A stretch of 63,343 bases of DNA, from the NCBI GenBank assembly GCA_903927615.1, contig CAIYNU010000052.1, positions 1 through 63,343 of the forward strand, in the 5' to 3' direction. Made by a program: the position numbers and the translations under genes. Positions 1 to 7,558 of the stretch are shown here, piece after piece. Source of the DNA: an uncultured Rhodospirillales bacterium (GTDB taxonomy: Bacteria; Pseudomonadota; Alphaproteobacteria; Azospirillales; Azospirillaceae). The first letter of the stretch is position 1, and each line of letters starts with the position of its first letter. The notes under the pieces are model-generated. The model made no database searches. It had not been told where the DNA came from and saw only the letters and a list, made by a program, of their open reading frames with translations.

Positions 1-675
1 CGCCCCCCCCCCCCCCGCCCGGTTCCTGGTTGGCGGTAGGGTCGGGGCCGAATCATTGCTGCCCTCTATCGGGTTGGGCGTCCGGACGAGGTCGCTTGGA
101 TGCTGACTCTTGGTTGCTGGAAAACAGCATTCAGCAACCAAATATTTAATCATTTGGTAACAGCATCGATATTGTTGGAATGATGGTGGTAATTTTGCGC
201 CTGGAGTAGCGTTGGTATAATACTAATATATGTTGCGTAATGATTTCAAATTACTATCTTGACAGTCACCGGCTTGATGCAGCTACTCTGTGGCCACTTC
301 ATGCGTGGTCCGGCCAAGCATGGGAGAAAAGGGCCTGGATGTTCGGTTAACCGGCACCATCCCCAAACGCCCGGTAAGGGTAATATGGTGCCCGAGCCAG
401 GCGAGGCCAATCGGTGTAGTCTTTTTTTGTCAAGAATCGCGACTCAACCTGAGATAATTTAACGCAACGCAACCCAAAGACGAGCAACGGACCGGCGAGT
501 TTTACGAGACGCTGGAAGATCTGGACGGACGCCCTCTTTACTTAAGGCGCTTGGGTGAAGGGGAGTGTCTTGGCACTCGAGGTGTGGCGCGAGAGCGACT
601 GAGTGCGATGCCCTCCTTTATGTCTCGGTGTGAGAAGACTGGCGCGGTTTGGGTGTTCGCAAGGAGGATAAACCC
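1..675. other. Leader region at the window edge, no convincing gene
   Basis: The window opens with a run of C that may be a sequencing or assembly edge. The next 240 bases are AT-rich and hold promoter-like boxes: TATAAT at 215-220 and TTGACA at 259-264. A 67-codon reading frame at 259-462 has no family resemblance and no good ribosome-binding site, so I do not call it. An inverted repeat (353-360 with 385-392) and a T-tract near 421-427 suggest a structured transcript. A short hairpin of arms GAGTG and CACTC lies near 560-580. Confidence 0.4.
345..428 (+). ncRNA. Possible structured RNA ending in a T-tract (tentative)
   Basis: GGCACCAT at 353-360 pairs with ATGGTGCC at 385-392. It is followed by a smaller GC-rich fold (CCGA near 392, TCGG near 412) and seven T residues. 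A TTGACA box lies upstream at 259-264. The arrangement could be a small RNA or a leader with an intrinsic terminator. I do not recognise any known riboswitch core, and the closing hairpin is weak. Confidence 0.2.
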
Positions 676-906
676 ATGGCGCAGACAGAGCACGCAAACG
701 AAGCTAAAGTAAAAAATGGATCAATTTACTGCATTGTTGATCCCGGGTCGCCCGAGACGACTGCGGATGATATGCTTAATTATCCGGGTATGCAGGAAGC
801 TTTGTCGGAATGCATATCTAATGAATATGAAGAACATGAGGATATGACTGATGAAGAGATGTCAAATATGATTATTGGTGTTGGTAAGCTGATATTCCGC
901 TCTTGA
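676..906 (+). CDS. Small acidic hypothetical protein
   Basis: A 76-residue acidic protein of unknown function. The ATG at 676 is preferred over an upstream in-frame codon because AAGGAGG at 661-667 sits at ideal spacing. The sequence is rich in Glu and Asp, especially EEHEDMTDEE in the second half. It has two cysteines and no signal peptide or membrane segment. Codon use is more AT-rich than in the neighbouring housekeeping genes, which with the adjacent transposase relic fits accessory DNA. I recognise no family. It probably encodes a real protein because of the strong ribosome-binding site. Confidence 0.6.
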   Translation: MAQTEHANEAKVKNGSIYCIVDPGSPETTADDMLNYPGMQEALSECISNEYEEHEDMTDEEMSNMIIGVGKLIFRS

Positions 907-999
907 AGAGCGGGACACTGACGTCAACAGGTATTCGTATTTTCTTGTCAAATTTGATCGGATGCTCGCGCGAGCATCCGAAACTGGTGTGCGTGTGCC

Positions 1000-1713
1000 A
1001 TGAGCGAGAGATTGACTATAACGTGTGATCAGGCTCTCTGTGATCGTTGCGGTAAAGACTGCGACGTGCCGCCGAAGGGAGAGTTATGCGATATTCACGA
1101 TCGGGTTAAACTTCCCGAGGGCCACGGTAAACGAGAAGTTTGCGCCAAGATGCCCCTGAGGTGGGGGACCTATTGTGCCTATGAGAAACATTTCATCGAG
1201 ATGCGGCGGCGGCAATTAAAGTTGCTTTGGACGCAAATCCAAAAGACGCTCACAGGCATTAATTGGAAAATGTTTGAAATAAATCCGGTTCGGCTTTGGT
1301 ATATTTGCTATGTTTACGCCAATGATCTTAAGCCAATCCGTAAATTTCATACTATTGAGGGTGGCTGCGATCGTTCCCGGCGCGCGGCTTTGCTGGCCAG
1401 GTTGATCTCCAAACATCGTCCGATTGAGTTAAAGGACAGTTTTGCCGAGATGGAAGAAATTGGTATTCCAGACACCGGAGATAAACAAAATGCCCGGCGT
1501 CTGAAGGTCAACGAGATATTTGCTCTCTACGCCATCTTCTTTTTTCAGAAGATTAACATGCCGCAGGAGGCCTACGAGAAAAATAAGGTTGTGCAGAAAA
1601 TTTCTGAGGAATTGCTATTTATTTTTACCCACCGGGATCCGCAAATTGAACAGCTGGTGGTTATTGCCCGACTTTTGAAAAGTGCGAGTGATGGGGGTGG
1701 TGGGGCGGCGTAG
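1000..1713 (+). CDS. Hypothetical protein with Cys-rich N-terminus
   Basis: A 237-residue soluble protein of unknown function. The first 60 residues contain several cysteines (CDQALCDRCGKDC and two later Cys) and could bind a metal, but they do not match a zinc-finger family I can name. The rest is predicted helical and basic in the middle (EMRRRQLKLLW). Codon use is AT-rich. The last ~25 codons run into a diverged intergenic repeat also found at 4600-4745, so the original C-terminus may have been replaced by repeat-derived sequence ending in a Gly/Ala tail. Confidence 0.55.
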   Translation: MSERLTITCDQALCDRCGKDCDVPPKGELCDIHDRVKLPEGHGKREVCAKMPLRWGTYCAYEKHFIEMRRRQLKLLWTQIQKTLTGINWKMFEINPVRLWYICYVYANDLKPIRKFHTIEGGCDRSRRAALLARLISKHRPIELKDSFAEMEEIGIPDTGDKQNARRLKVNEIFALYAIFFFQKINMPQEAYEKNKVVQKISEELLFIFTHRDPQIEQLVVIARLLKSASDGGGGAA

Positions 1714-1735
1714 CGCCGTTTTCCCACCGTTGGGT
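1626..1735. repeat. Diverged dispersed repeat, copy 1
   Basis: This stretch matches 4600-4745. Aligned by eye over 67 bases (starting at AAATTGA), about 70% of positions are identical. Both copies continue into a GC-rich block ending in GGTTTTCC or CGTTTTCC. In one frame of the minus strand both read as related peptides with a shared TRTF motif followed by paired Asn. That suggests an old coding relic or a conserved repeat family. Copy 1 overlaps the 3' end of the preceding gene. Confidence 0.5.
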
Positions 1736-1744
1736 TCATCTGTT

Positions 1745-1904
1745 TCATGCGCTTGAGTGCCAGCGGGCCGGGCAGGTTCTCCAGTGGGGTCATCGTCGGT
1801 TGAGAACACCGATCGCCACCGCCCTCGGGCAGCCGCCCGAGGGCCATTTTGAAGGCCGGATCGGTGCGAAGCGTGTCGCCGTCGCCAAAGCCTGGAAGCT
1901 TCAC
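1745..1904 (-). pseudogene. IS1380-family transposase fragment
   Basis: About 53 codons on the minus strand resemble an internal segment of IS1380-type DDE transposases. The tell-tale runs are DPAFKMALGRLPE, then CSQPTMTPLENLP, which match the family pattern (DPxFKlAxGRLPxSG, then SQPTlSRxEN). The N-terminal and catalytic parts are missing, and the reading frame runs on into unrelated repeat sequence. It is a remnant, not an active element. I see no terminal inverted repeats. Confidence 0.65.
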
Positions 1905-1992
1905 CGGCTCACTCTTGCTCGACCGACCCCAGTCTAACCCGACTGCGGCCCGAGGAAACAGACAAGCGGTTTCCGATCAAGTTGCATCGCCG

Positions 1993-2045
1993 TCGGGAGC
2001 GCGGGCGTCTCGTCCGCCCCTTTGCGGCCGGGACGGCCGCGGTCC
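1993..2045. repeat. REP-like double hairpin
   Basis: Two adjacent GC-rich hairpins lie just after the chemoreceptor stop codon. The first has arms GCGGGCG (2001-2007) and CGTCCGC (2011-2017) with one wobble pair. The second has arms GCGGCC (2024-2029) and GGCCGC (2035-2040). This paired form is typical of repetitive extragenic palindromes. Only one copy is visible here, so its repetitive nature is inferred. It may also stabilise or end the chemoreceptor mRNA. Confidence 0.35.
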
Positions 2046-2073
2046 TGATTCTGCAACCTGTTCGGAAGTTGCT

Positions 2074-3996
2074 CTAGAATCGGAACTGATCGACGGCATT
2101 CCTGGTATGATCGGCCAACCGCGCCAGTTCAATAACAGTGGCCGTGACCTCTTCTGCCGCTGCGGCATTCGCCTCGCCGATGCGCGACAGGTCAACGATA
2201 CTGGACCGGATTTCCTCGACGGCGGCGGTCTGTTGGGCCATGGTGGTCGCAATGCTGGCGGCCATGCGGTCACTTTCACTGACGACATGGACGATTTTAT
2301 CAATGCTGGCGCCGACCGCGCCGGCTTTTTCGACGCCTTGGGCGGTGTCGGCCTGGGCCTTATCGATCAGGGAGTCGATATCCGAGACCGAACGCCTGGA
2401 ATGCTCCGCCAATTTGCCGACCTCTTCGGCCACCACGGCAAATCCCTTGCCCGCTTCGCCGGCCCTGGCCGCCTCGATCGCGGCATTGAGCGAAAGCATA
2501 TTGGTCTGGGTTGCAATTCGGCCAATGACGTTGGTGATCCGGGATATCGCCCGGGCGTTGACCGCGATGGCATTGACCGACTCGATCATACCGGCAACGT
2601 TGGACCGTCCGCTTTGAACCAGAGCCGCAGCTTCCCGGGCGTGGTTGCTGGAGTCGACGGCGTGGGCTGAGACGCTGTCAATGGCCTGTGCCGTCTGCCG
2701 GACGCCGACCGCAATCTGCCGGACCGCATTGGCCTGGTTCTGGGCGCCATGGGTGATCTGGCCGATCGCGGTGTTGACCTCGCCGATGGCCGCGGCGATC
2801 TGGCGAATATCAGCTATAATCCGCTCGGCGCGCCGTTGGCGCTCCTCCTGCTCGGTCCGCTGCTGCTCGGCAAGACGTCCGGCCTTGATCATGTTCTCCT
2901 TGAACACTTGCACGGCCCGGGCCATGACGCCCAGTTCATCAGCCCGATCCTGACTGGGGATCGCGACCGCAAGGTCTCCGTTCGCCAAACGATGCATCAC
3001 CGGTTCCAACCCTAGCAGCGTGGTGACGATTGTTTTTCCCAGCGCCCGGGAAGCAAACCCGGCAACCAACAGCGCCACCACCGAGAGCACGCCGATCACC
3101 GTCCGAGACAGCGCGACTGACCGGTGCATGGTTTTGGTCGCCGCGGTCTGTTCACCGATGTCGGTCTGGTTCAACGCGACAATCAAGGCCAGCAACGTGT
3201 CAGCGGCGATTTTACGCTCGGTATTGGTACGTCCCGACTGGTCGGTGGCGACGATCAGTGCGTCGATGGCCTGGGTATAGGCTGAAATCTGTGGTGCGAG
3301 AATCTTGAGAAACTTTTGAATCCGTTCCGAGGTTGCCGCAGCGGTGCGTAAGGCTTCGACCGACTCGTCCAGGCTGCTCGCCAACTGTTTTGCCGTATTG
3401 GCATAGGCGGGATTCCGGGTGGCGAGGTATCGGGCCACGGCAACCGCTCCGGCTTGAGGAGTGTCGTTGAGTTTGGTCCCGATGGACAGCACATCAATCC
3501 GGTTCTCTCGGAACAGAGCGGTGACGACGGCCGATGTGGTGGTTGAGATCGCGGTGGCGGCCTGGGTGAAATCTTCTGAACTGCTTTTGTGACTGCCGAT
3601 TGCCGTTATCTGCGCACGAACCGTCGTATTATAATCGTTGTATGCTTGCGTAATATTTGAGAAAGAACTCTGTTCTTGCGCAGTCGTCGCGGAAAGCGTC
3701 GCCAATCCGCTCTTGAGGCGATCCAAACCGGTATTCGCGGCCGCCAGGTCTCCATTCGACTCCGTCAAGGTGTAGGCGGTGACCAGGGTCTCGGAGTTGA
3801 GAAGGGCGGCCTTCAAGTTTTCCGCATCCAGCGTCGCCGCGATCTTCCCGGTGACGACATCGGCTGCGGTGTCGATGGTGGCCAGATTCAGCCACGTCAC
3901 CACGCTGACACCGGCCAGCAGGAGCACAATCGCACCCAAACTGAAACCAATTTTATGGCTGATTCCCAGGCGATTCCAAATTCGCATGATTCCCAT
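2074..3996 (-). CDS. Methyl-accepting chemotaxis protein (transmembrane)
   Basis: A 640-residue chemoreceptor that passes ligand information to the CheA/CheW array. Transmembrane helix 1 is at about 17-36 and helix 2 at about 298-318. The periplasmic region between them (~260 residues) is all-helical and of the size of a helical bimodular (HBM) sensor. HAMP follows at ~319-372, then the coiled-coil signalling domain at ~400-640. The hairpin-tip signature [20 protein letters not shown] is at ~505-524. There is no C-terminal CheR-binding pentapeptide; it ends DQFRF. The ligand cannot be read from sequence. It is monocistronic, and an inverted repeat lies upstream at 4037-4065. Confidence 0.95.
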   Translation of the reverse strand: MGIMRIWNRLGISHKIGFSLGAIVLLLAGVSVVTWLNLATIDTAADVVTGKIAATLDAENLKAALLNSETLVTAYTLTESNGDLAAANTGLDRLKSGLATLSATTAQEQSSFSNITQAYNDYNTTVRAQITAIGSHKSSSEDFTQAATAISTTTSAVVTALFRENRIDVLSIGTKLNDTPQAGAVAVARYLATRNPAYANTAKQLASSLDESVEALRTAAATSERIQKFLKILAPQISAYTQAIDALIVATDQSGRTNTERKIAADTLLALIVALNQTDIGEQTAATKTMHRSVALSRTVIGVLSVVALLVAGFASRALGKTIVTTLLGLEPVMHRLANGDLAVAIPSQDRADELGVMARAVQVFKENMIKAGRLAEQQRTEQEERQRRAERIIADIRQIAAAIGEVNTAIGQITHGAQNQANAVRQIAVGVRQTAQAIDSVSAHAVDSSNHAREAAALVQSGRSNVAGMIESVNAIAVNARAISRITNVIGRIATQTNMLSLNAAIEAARAGEAGKGFAVVAEEVGKLAEHSRRSVSDIDSLIDKAQADTAQGVEKAGAVGASIDKIVHVVSESDRMAASIATTMAQQTAAVEEIRSSIVDLSRIGEANAAAAEEVTATVIELARLADHTRNAVDQFRF

Positions 3997-4036
3997 CCAC
4001 GTCGTCGGCGAAAGACTGGCCAGCAGTCGCTACGGT

Positions 4037-4065
4037 AAGGCTAATGTCCAACCCACCTTAGCCTT
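4037..4065. promoter_or_regulatory. Inverted repeat upstream of chemoreceptor gene
   Basis: Perfect 8-bp arms AAGGCTAA and TTAGCCTT are separated by 13 bases, about 40 bases before the chemoreceptor start codon on the minus strand. It could be a regulator binding site or a 5' UTR hairpin. No known motif is recognised. Confidence 0.3.
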
Positions 4066-4599
4066 TCCAGCGTTTAATTAGTATCGCTATCTGTGGAACG
4101 ATCGATTTTCCGACGGCGGCTCCCGGTTCGGATCCCATGAGGGCGAGTAACGACGTGAGTCACCATAGATCAATCCTCTGAACCTCTTCAGCCCTAAGCT
4201 GACGCATGGCGTGGTGCGACCCAGAGCATGTGACGCCAAGTCTTCGCCGCCGCCTTTTACCGTGTTAATCGGCGCTCCATATCCGGATATTGGTTCCGGC
4301 ATCGGATTCTGATGATCATTGGATTTCAGGCTTGTTTTAAGAGCGAGTAATCGGGATGTCTAGCTAAATAGAACATATATTTCTGTTGGTTCGGAATCTC
4401 AAGATTTTTTCAGCCAACATACATTAGCAACCGTCGCCCGGCGGAGGTCGATTCGGGAATTCGCGATTATCTTTTTAGGAATACTGATTTCAAAGGATAC
4501 CGATTTCATCGCCGGATAGTGATAGTCCGGCCTTCAGCGACATCCAGCATGAATTCGGCATGGCTGCCATCGAACGGACCAATGCCGCACGAGATTTTG

Positions 4600-4745
4600 A
4601 CCCGCCGGACTCTGAAAATTGAGCCCCTCGTCGTTATTGTTCGGCTTTCGAAAGGTGCGCGTGACCGGGTTGTGGGGGCGACCCAGCCGACAGCGGGGGC
4701 GGGGTGGAACGGCGCGGCGCGGTGCGGTTTTCCGGCCGCCGGGAC
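4600..4745. repeat. Diverged dispersed repeat, copy 2
   Basis: Related to 1626-1735 at roughly 70% identity over the core. It carries an apparent GC-rich insertion of about 30 bases before the shared GGTTTTCC end. It abuts the merR stop codon. A short similar string (CACAACCCGGT on the minus strand) also occurs at the extreme 3' end of the cstA-type gene near 51460, which may be chance. Confidence 0.45.
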
Positions 4746-5156
4746 TCATTCGTTCCCATCGTGCAGCGCCTTCAGAATGGTGCAACTGTCGATCCGCTGG
4801 CCGGAGCAGGCGTCGATCAGGGCCTTGAACTGGGCTTTCAGGGCGGTGAGTTCGGCGATGTGGTGTTCGATCGCCGCCAGATGGGTCTCGGCGATGTGAG
4901 TCGCGGTGGTGCAAGGCTGATCGCGGTTACCGTCCAGTCGCAGCAGATCGCGGATGGCTTCCAGGCCCAGGCCGAAGTCGCGGGCGCGTCGGATGAAAGT
5001 CAGGCAGTCCAGATGGGCCGACCCGTAAAGCCGCCGGTTGCCGCTGCTGCGTGGCGGCTCGGGCAACAGGCCGATGCTTTCGTAATAACGGATCGTCGTG
5101 ACCTTGACGCCGGTCAGGTCCGACAAGCGGCCGATGGCGAAATAATCGGTCCCCAT
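4746..5156 (-). CDS. MerR-family metal-responsive regulator
   Basis: A 136-residue MerR activator. The N-terminal winged helix-turn-helix (residues ~6-70) has the family core TTIRYYESIGLLPEP. A dimerisation helix follows at ~85-117, then a metal loop. Cysteines fall at 82, 117 and 125, nearly the Cys82/117/126 positions of mercury MerR. ZntR and PbrR, which sense divalent metals, also keep the first Cys; copper-type CueR lacks it. The Cys117-Cys125 loop is x7, the length seen in CueR. A soft divalent metal such as Zn, Cd, Pb or Hg is the likeliest signal (inference). It is divergent from the MlaA-like gene, with a MerR promoter between. Confidence 0.9.
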   Translation of the reverse strand: MGTDYFAIGRLSDLTGVKVTTIRYYESIGLLPEPPRSSGNRRLYGSAHLDCLTFIRRARDFGLGLEAIRDLLRLDGNRDQPCTTATHIAETHLAAIEHHIAELTALKAQFKALIDACSGQRIDSCTILKALHDGNE

Positions 5157-5169
5157 GTGTCATTCCCTC

Positions 5170-5200
5170 TTGCTCCTCCAGCGCCTGGAGATCGTACACT
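5170..5200 (+). promoter_or_regulatory. MerR-type promoter with 19-bp spacer and operator dyad
   Basis: The -35 box TTGCTC (5170-5175) and -10 box TACACT (5195-5200) are 19 bases apart, the overlong spacer diagnostic of MerR-activated promoters. A perfect dyad, CTCCAG-CGC-CTGGAG (5176-5190), begins right after the -35 box, as in mer, zntA and cueR-type operators. It reads toward the MlaA-like gene, whose start is 33 bases beyond the -10 box. Control by the divergent regulator is strongly implied. Confidence 0.85.
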
Positions 5201-5232
5201 GGCCACCGGTAAAATGAAGAGGACATATCGTC

Positions 5233-5982
5233 ATGGGGATCAAAGCCGTTGTCGCTACCATGGCCGCCGTGGCGGTCCTCGCCAGTCCGGCGATTGGCGA
5301 TGCACAAACTCAGACCGCCGCCGGTACCGGAGCGGTTACGATCGAGACGCCGCGGGATGTCCTGGAACCGCTCAATCGCGCGGTCTTCGACTTTAACAAT
5401 TTGGTGGTCGACTATGTCGTTGATCCGGTCGCGGCCGGCCTGGGCGCGGTGACGCCGGCGTTGGTGCAACGCTTGGGCGTCAATCTCTATGAAAACATCA
5501 GCGAGCCCGAATTCGTCTTTACCAATCTGTTGGCCGGGCATCCCAGGGATGCCGCGGTGTCGGTGGGGCGGTTCGCCGTCAACAGTACCGTCGGGCTGGG
5601 GGGGCTGTTTGACGCGGCGACGCCGCTTGGTTTGGAACGGCGCACCACAGAGGTTAGCGAGGCCATGTGCAAGGTCGGCATTCCGCCCGGCCCGTACATG
5701 GTTCTGCCGTTGATCGGGCCGACAAATATGTTCAGTGGCGGTCTGTTGGGGGCGGCGCTGGCGGCGGAGTGGTACGCCCTGAGCTTGGTTTCGGCGGCGC
5801 TGGCCGCTGGTGACGCCATCTTCGACGTGAGCGTGTCGGTCGCCAGTTTGCGCCATGTGCGTGATATTCCATCGGACGGGAACAGCGATACCTACGCGCT
5901 TCAACAAAAAGAGTTCTGGGATTACGTGAAAGATGGCTGCGGTCCGGCCAATGCCAAAGTCGCATCAGCCGCCAAGGGATAA
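5233..5982 (+). CDS. MlaA/VacJ-family protein without lipobox
   Basis: A 249-residue member of the MlaA family, which removes phospholipid from the outer leaflet of the outer membrane. The family motif appears as LEPLNRAVFDFN, followed by the NSTVGLGGLFD and GPYMVLPLIGPTN blocks. A Sec signal peptide covers about residues 1-24, but there is no lipobox cysteine, so it is not an obvious lipoprotein. That differs from the MlaA at 48 kb. It is the first gene after the MerR promoter and is followed 25 bases later by a Met/His-rich gene. A link between metal stress and envelope lipid homeostasis is inferred. Confidence 0.9.
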   Translation: MGIKAVVATMAAVAVLASPAIGDAQTQTAAGTGAVTIETPRDVLEPLNRAVFDFNNLVVDYVVDPVAAGLGAVTPALVQRLGVNLYENISEPEFVFTNLLAGHPRDAAVSVGRFAVNSTVGLGGLFDAATPLGLERRTTEVSEAMCKVGIPPGPYMVLPLIGPTNMFSGGLLGAALAAEWYALSLVSAALAAGDAIFDVSVSVASLRHVRDIPSDGNSDTYALQQKEFWDYVKDGCGPANAKVASAAKG

Positions 5983-6007
5983 CATATGTTGAATCGGGGA
6001 GGTCCTC

Positions 6008-6433
6008 ATGAGCAAGCCTGACAGGACACGTGCGATGGTGTTGGGAGCGGTGGTCGGACTGGCCCTGCTGCCGTTGGTCGGCAACACGGCGGCGGTGGCC
6101 CAGGGTGCGGGGTCGCCTCCGACCGTCAACCGGGCGGCGGTGGCCCCGCCGGTGACGCCGCGATATGCCTATCCCCACGAGTTGATGACGTATCGCGAGC
6201 GATTCGACATGTGGCGGCGGATGCGGGCGGCGCAATCTCCGGATGAACGATTTGAGTTGTGGGCCAGTCAGCATGCCGAGTTGGAAAAACGGGCCGCCGA
6301 ACAGGGAGTGATCCTGAGGGATCACGGCCCGATGATGGGGTCCGGCATGATGGGGTCCGGTCATCCGGATGGCATGCAGGGCCGCCCGTATGGATCGGGT
6401 GGGGGGATGATGCGCCATCCGATGGCCTGGTAA
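6008..6433 (+). CDS. Met/His-rich periplasmic protein
   Basis: A 141-residue exported protein. The signal peptide spans ~1-31, ending near AAVAQ. A conserved helical segment (LMTYRERFDMWRRMRAA, then a ERFELWASQHAELEKRA-like run) resembles a small family of proteobacterial periplasmic proteins often found near metal-resistance genes. The C-terminus is a flexible tail with repeated MMGSG and scattered His and Met, suited to soft-metal binding such as Cu(I) or Ag(I). GGGGAGG lies 5-11 bases upstream of the ATG. It is co-directional with the MlaA-like gene and probably in the same MerR-controlled operon. Confidence 0.75.
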   Translation: MSKPDRTRAMVLGAVVGLALLPLVGNTAAVAQGAGSPPTVNRAAVAPPVTPRYAYPHELMTYRERFDMWRRMRAAQSPDERFELWASQHAELEKRAAEQGVILRDHGPMMGSGMMGSGHPDGMQGRPYGSGGGMMRHPMAW

Positions 6434-6484
6434 CATTCTTTCACGGCGATAGGCGGCCACCCGGGCCGGGGGCATCCCTGTGAT

Positions 6485-6532
6485 GGCGGGGTTCTCCGGC
6501 TGTCACTCGGCGGGGTTCCCCTGCTGTCACCC
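6485..6532. repeat. 24-bp tandem duplication
   Basis: Two adjacent 24-bp units (6485-6508 and 6509-6532) differ at three positions and begin GGCGGGGTTC. They lie between the Met/His-rich gene and the EipB-like gene. If translation of the latter began at 6480 they would encode part of its N-terminus, which is one reason for preferring a later start. Confidence 0.6.
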
Positions 6533-6644
6533 GGACTCCCCGGTCACGGAAAATTCTGAACCAGCCCTTTCGAAATGCGTTGAAAGTCGCCATAGTTCTC
6601 GGGGTCCAACTCCTGGCCCGTTCTCTTGTCTGGTGGTCGCCATC

Positions 6645-7538
6645 TTGTCCTATCGTCGTTTCGCCCGCCGTGGTGCCGTCTTTGTGTTCGGCATGGTGGC
6701 TTGCCTTGCCGCCACCCCTGGCCCTGCCGCGACCCCAGGGGTTTCGGCAAACGATATCGTGCCCCATCGGGCGATCTATCGGCTGTCGCTGTTGTCGGCC
6801 CGCAATAGCAGTGCTGTGGCCGATGTGTCCGGTGCCATGATGTTTCAGTGGGCCGATGCCTGCGATGCCTGGACGGTCGAACAACACTTCCGCATGGACT
6901 TCGTCTATACCGAAGGCGAAGAAGTCCAGATGACCACCAACTACGCGACTTGGGAGGCCAAGTCCGGCACCCGTTATCGGTTCAATGTGCGTAAGACCGT
7001 TAACGGTGATCTCGATGAAGAGGTTAGGGGCCAGGCGGCGATAGACCCCGCAGGCAAGCACAGCACGGTTCATCTGGACAAGCCGGACGCGGGAGATCAG
7101 CCCCTGGCCGCCGGTACCCTGTTCCCAACCCAACACACCCTGGTGCTGCTGGAGCAGGCTTTGGCTGGGGAGCACTTTGTGGCGCGCACGGTGTTCGACG
7201 GCGCCGATGCCGAGGGACCGACCGAAGTCAGTGTGGTCATCGGCAAGCGAATGACCTTGAAGGATGGCGTCGGCGTGACGGTCGGTTCTAAAGACCGACC
7301 CAGCCGGGAAGTGCTGGTGGCCGATGCCAAGCGCGACAACCGCCTGCTGTCGGGTGCGGCGTGGCCGGTGCGGCTGGCATTTTTTCCCGCAAAGAGCGAC
7401 AGTTCATCTCCTGAATACGAGATGAGCATGTTACTGTTGCATAACGGCATTGCCGAGGCCATGCAAATCGACTACGGCGACTTCACCGTCAATGCCGTGC
7501 TCGAGACTCTGGAGCCCTTGCCCAAATCCGGGTGCTGA
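6645..7538 (+). CDS. eipB: EipB-like cell-envelope integrity protein (DUF1849)
   Basis: A periplasmic protein of the DUF1849/EipB family, beta-spiral proteins that support envelope integrity in Brucella. The conserved features are PHRAIYRLSLL near the mature N-terminus, a central FRMDFVYTEGEE strand, and a paired-Cys arrangement (Cys in DACDAW and the C-terminal Cys). The frame is open from 6480, but those first ~55 codons contain a tandem duplication and no signal peptide. A TTG at 6645 (or GTG at 6633) gives a short basic leader and a hydrophobic stretch ending in Ala-x-Ala. The start is uncertain. It lies downstream of the MerR-controlled genes and may belong to the same operon. Confidence 0.75.
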   Translation: MSYRRFARRGAVFVFGMVACLAATPGPAATPGVSANDIVPHRAIYRLSLLSARNSSAVADVSGAMMFQWADACDAWTVEQHFRMDFVYTEGEEVQMTTNYATWEAKSGTRYRFNVRKTVNGDLDEEVRGQAAIDPAGKHSTVHLDKPDAGDQPLAAGTLFPTQHTLVLLEQALAGEHFVARTVFDGADAEGPTEVSVVIGKRMTLKDGVGVTVGSKDRPSREVLVADAKRDNRLLSGAAWPVRLAFFPAKSDSSSPEYEMSMLLLHNGIAEAMQIDYGDFTVNAVLETLEPLPKSGC

Positions 7539-7558
7539 CCGCGTTGGGGACCGATATC

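Larger units (their letters stand above)
3997..4745. other. Intergenic region between chemoreceptor and merR
   Basis: No gene is supported here. A 71-codon minus-strand frame at 4087-4302 has no recognisable similarity. The stretch from 4303 to 4540 is AT-rich. The 3' part (4600-4745) is the second copy of the repeat described at 1626-1735. An inverted repeat (AAGGCTAA at 4037-4044, TTAGCCTT at 4058-4065) lies 40 bases upstream of the chemoreceptor start and could be an operator. Confidence 0.5.

Noticed and set aside
1-17. Poly-C run at the window edge
   Set aside because: Likely a sequencing or assembly edge effect; no function inferred.
259-462. 67-codon plus-strand ORF
   Set aside because: No ribosome-binding site, no family resemblance, and the region has structured-RNA features.
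1849-2670. Long plus-strand ORF opposite the chemoreceptor
   Set aside because: Antisense shadow of the strongly supported chemoreceptor frame; composition is Gly/Arg/Asp-rich, as expected for mirror frames in GC-rich DNA.
4087-4302. 71-codon minus-strand ORF
   Set aside because: No family similarity and no ribosome-binding site; probably chance.
4927-5907. 326-codon minus-strand ORF across merR and the MlaA-like gene
   Set aside because: Overlaps two clear genes and the MerR promoter; low-complexity, with no family match.
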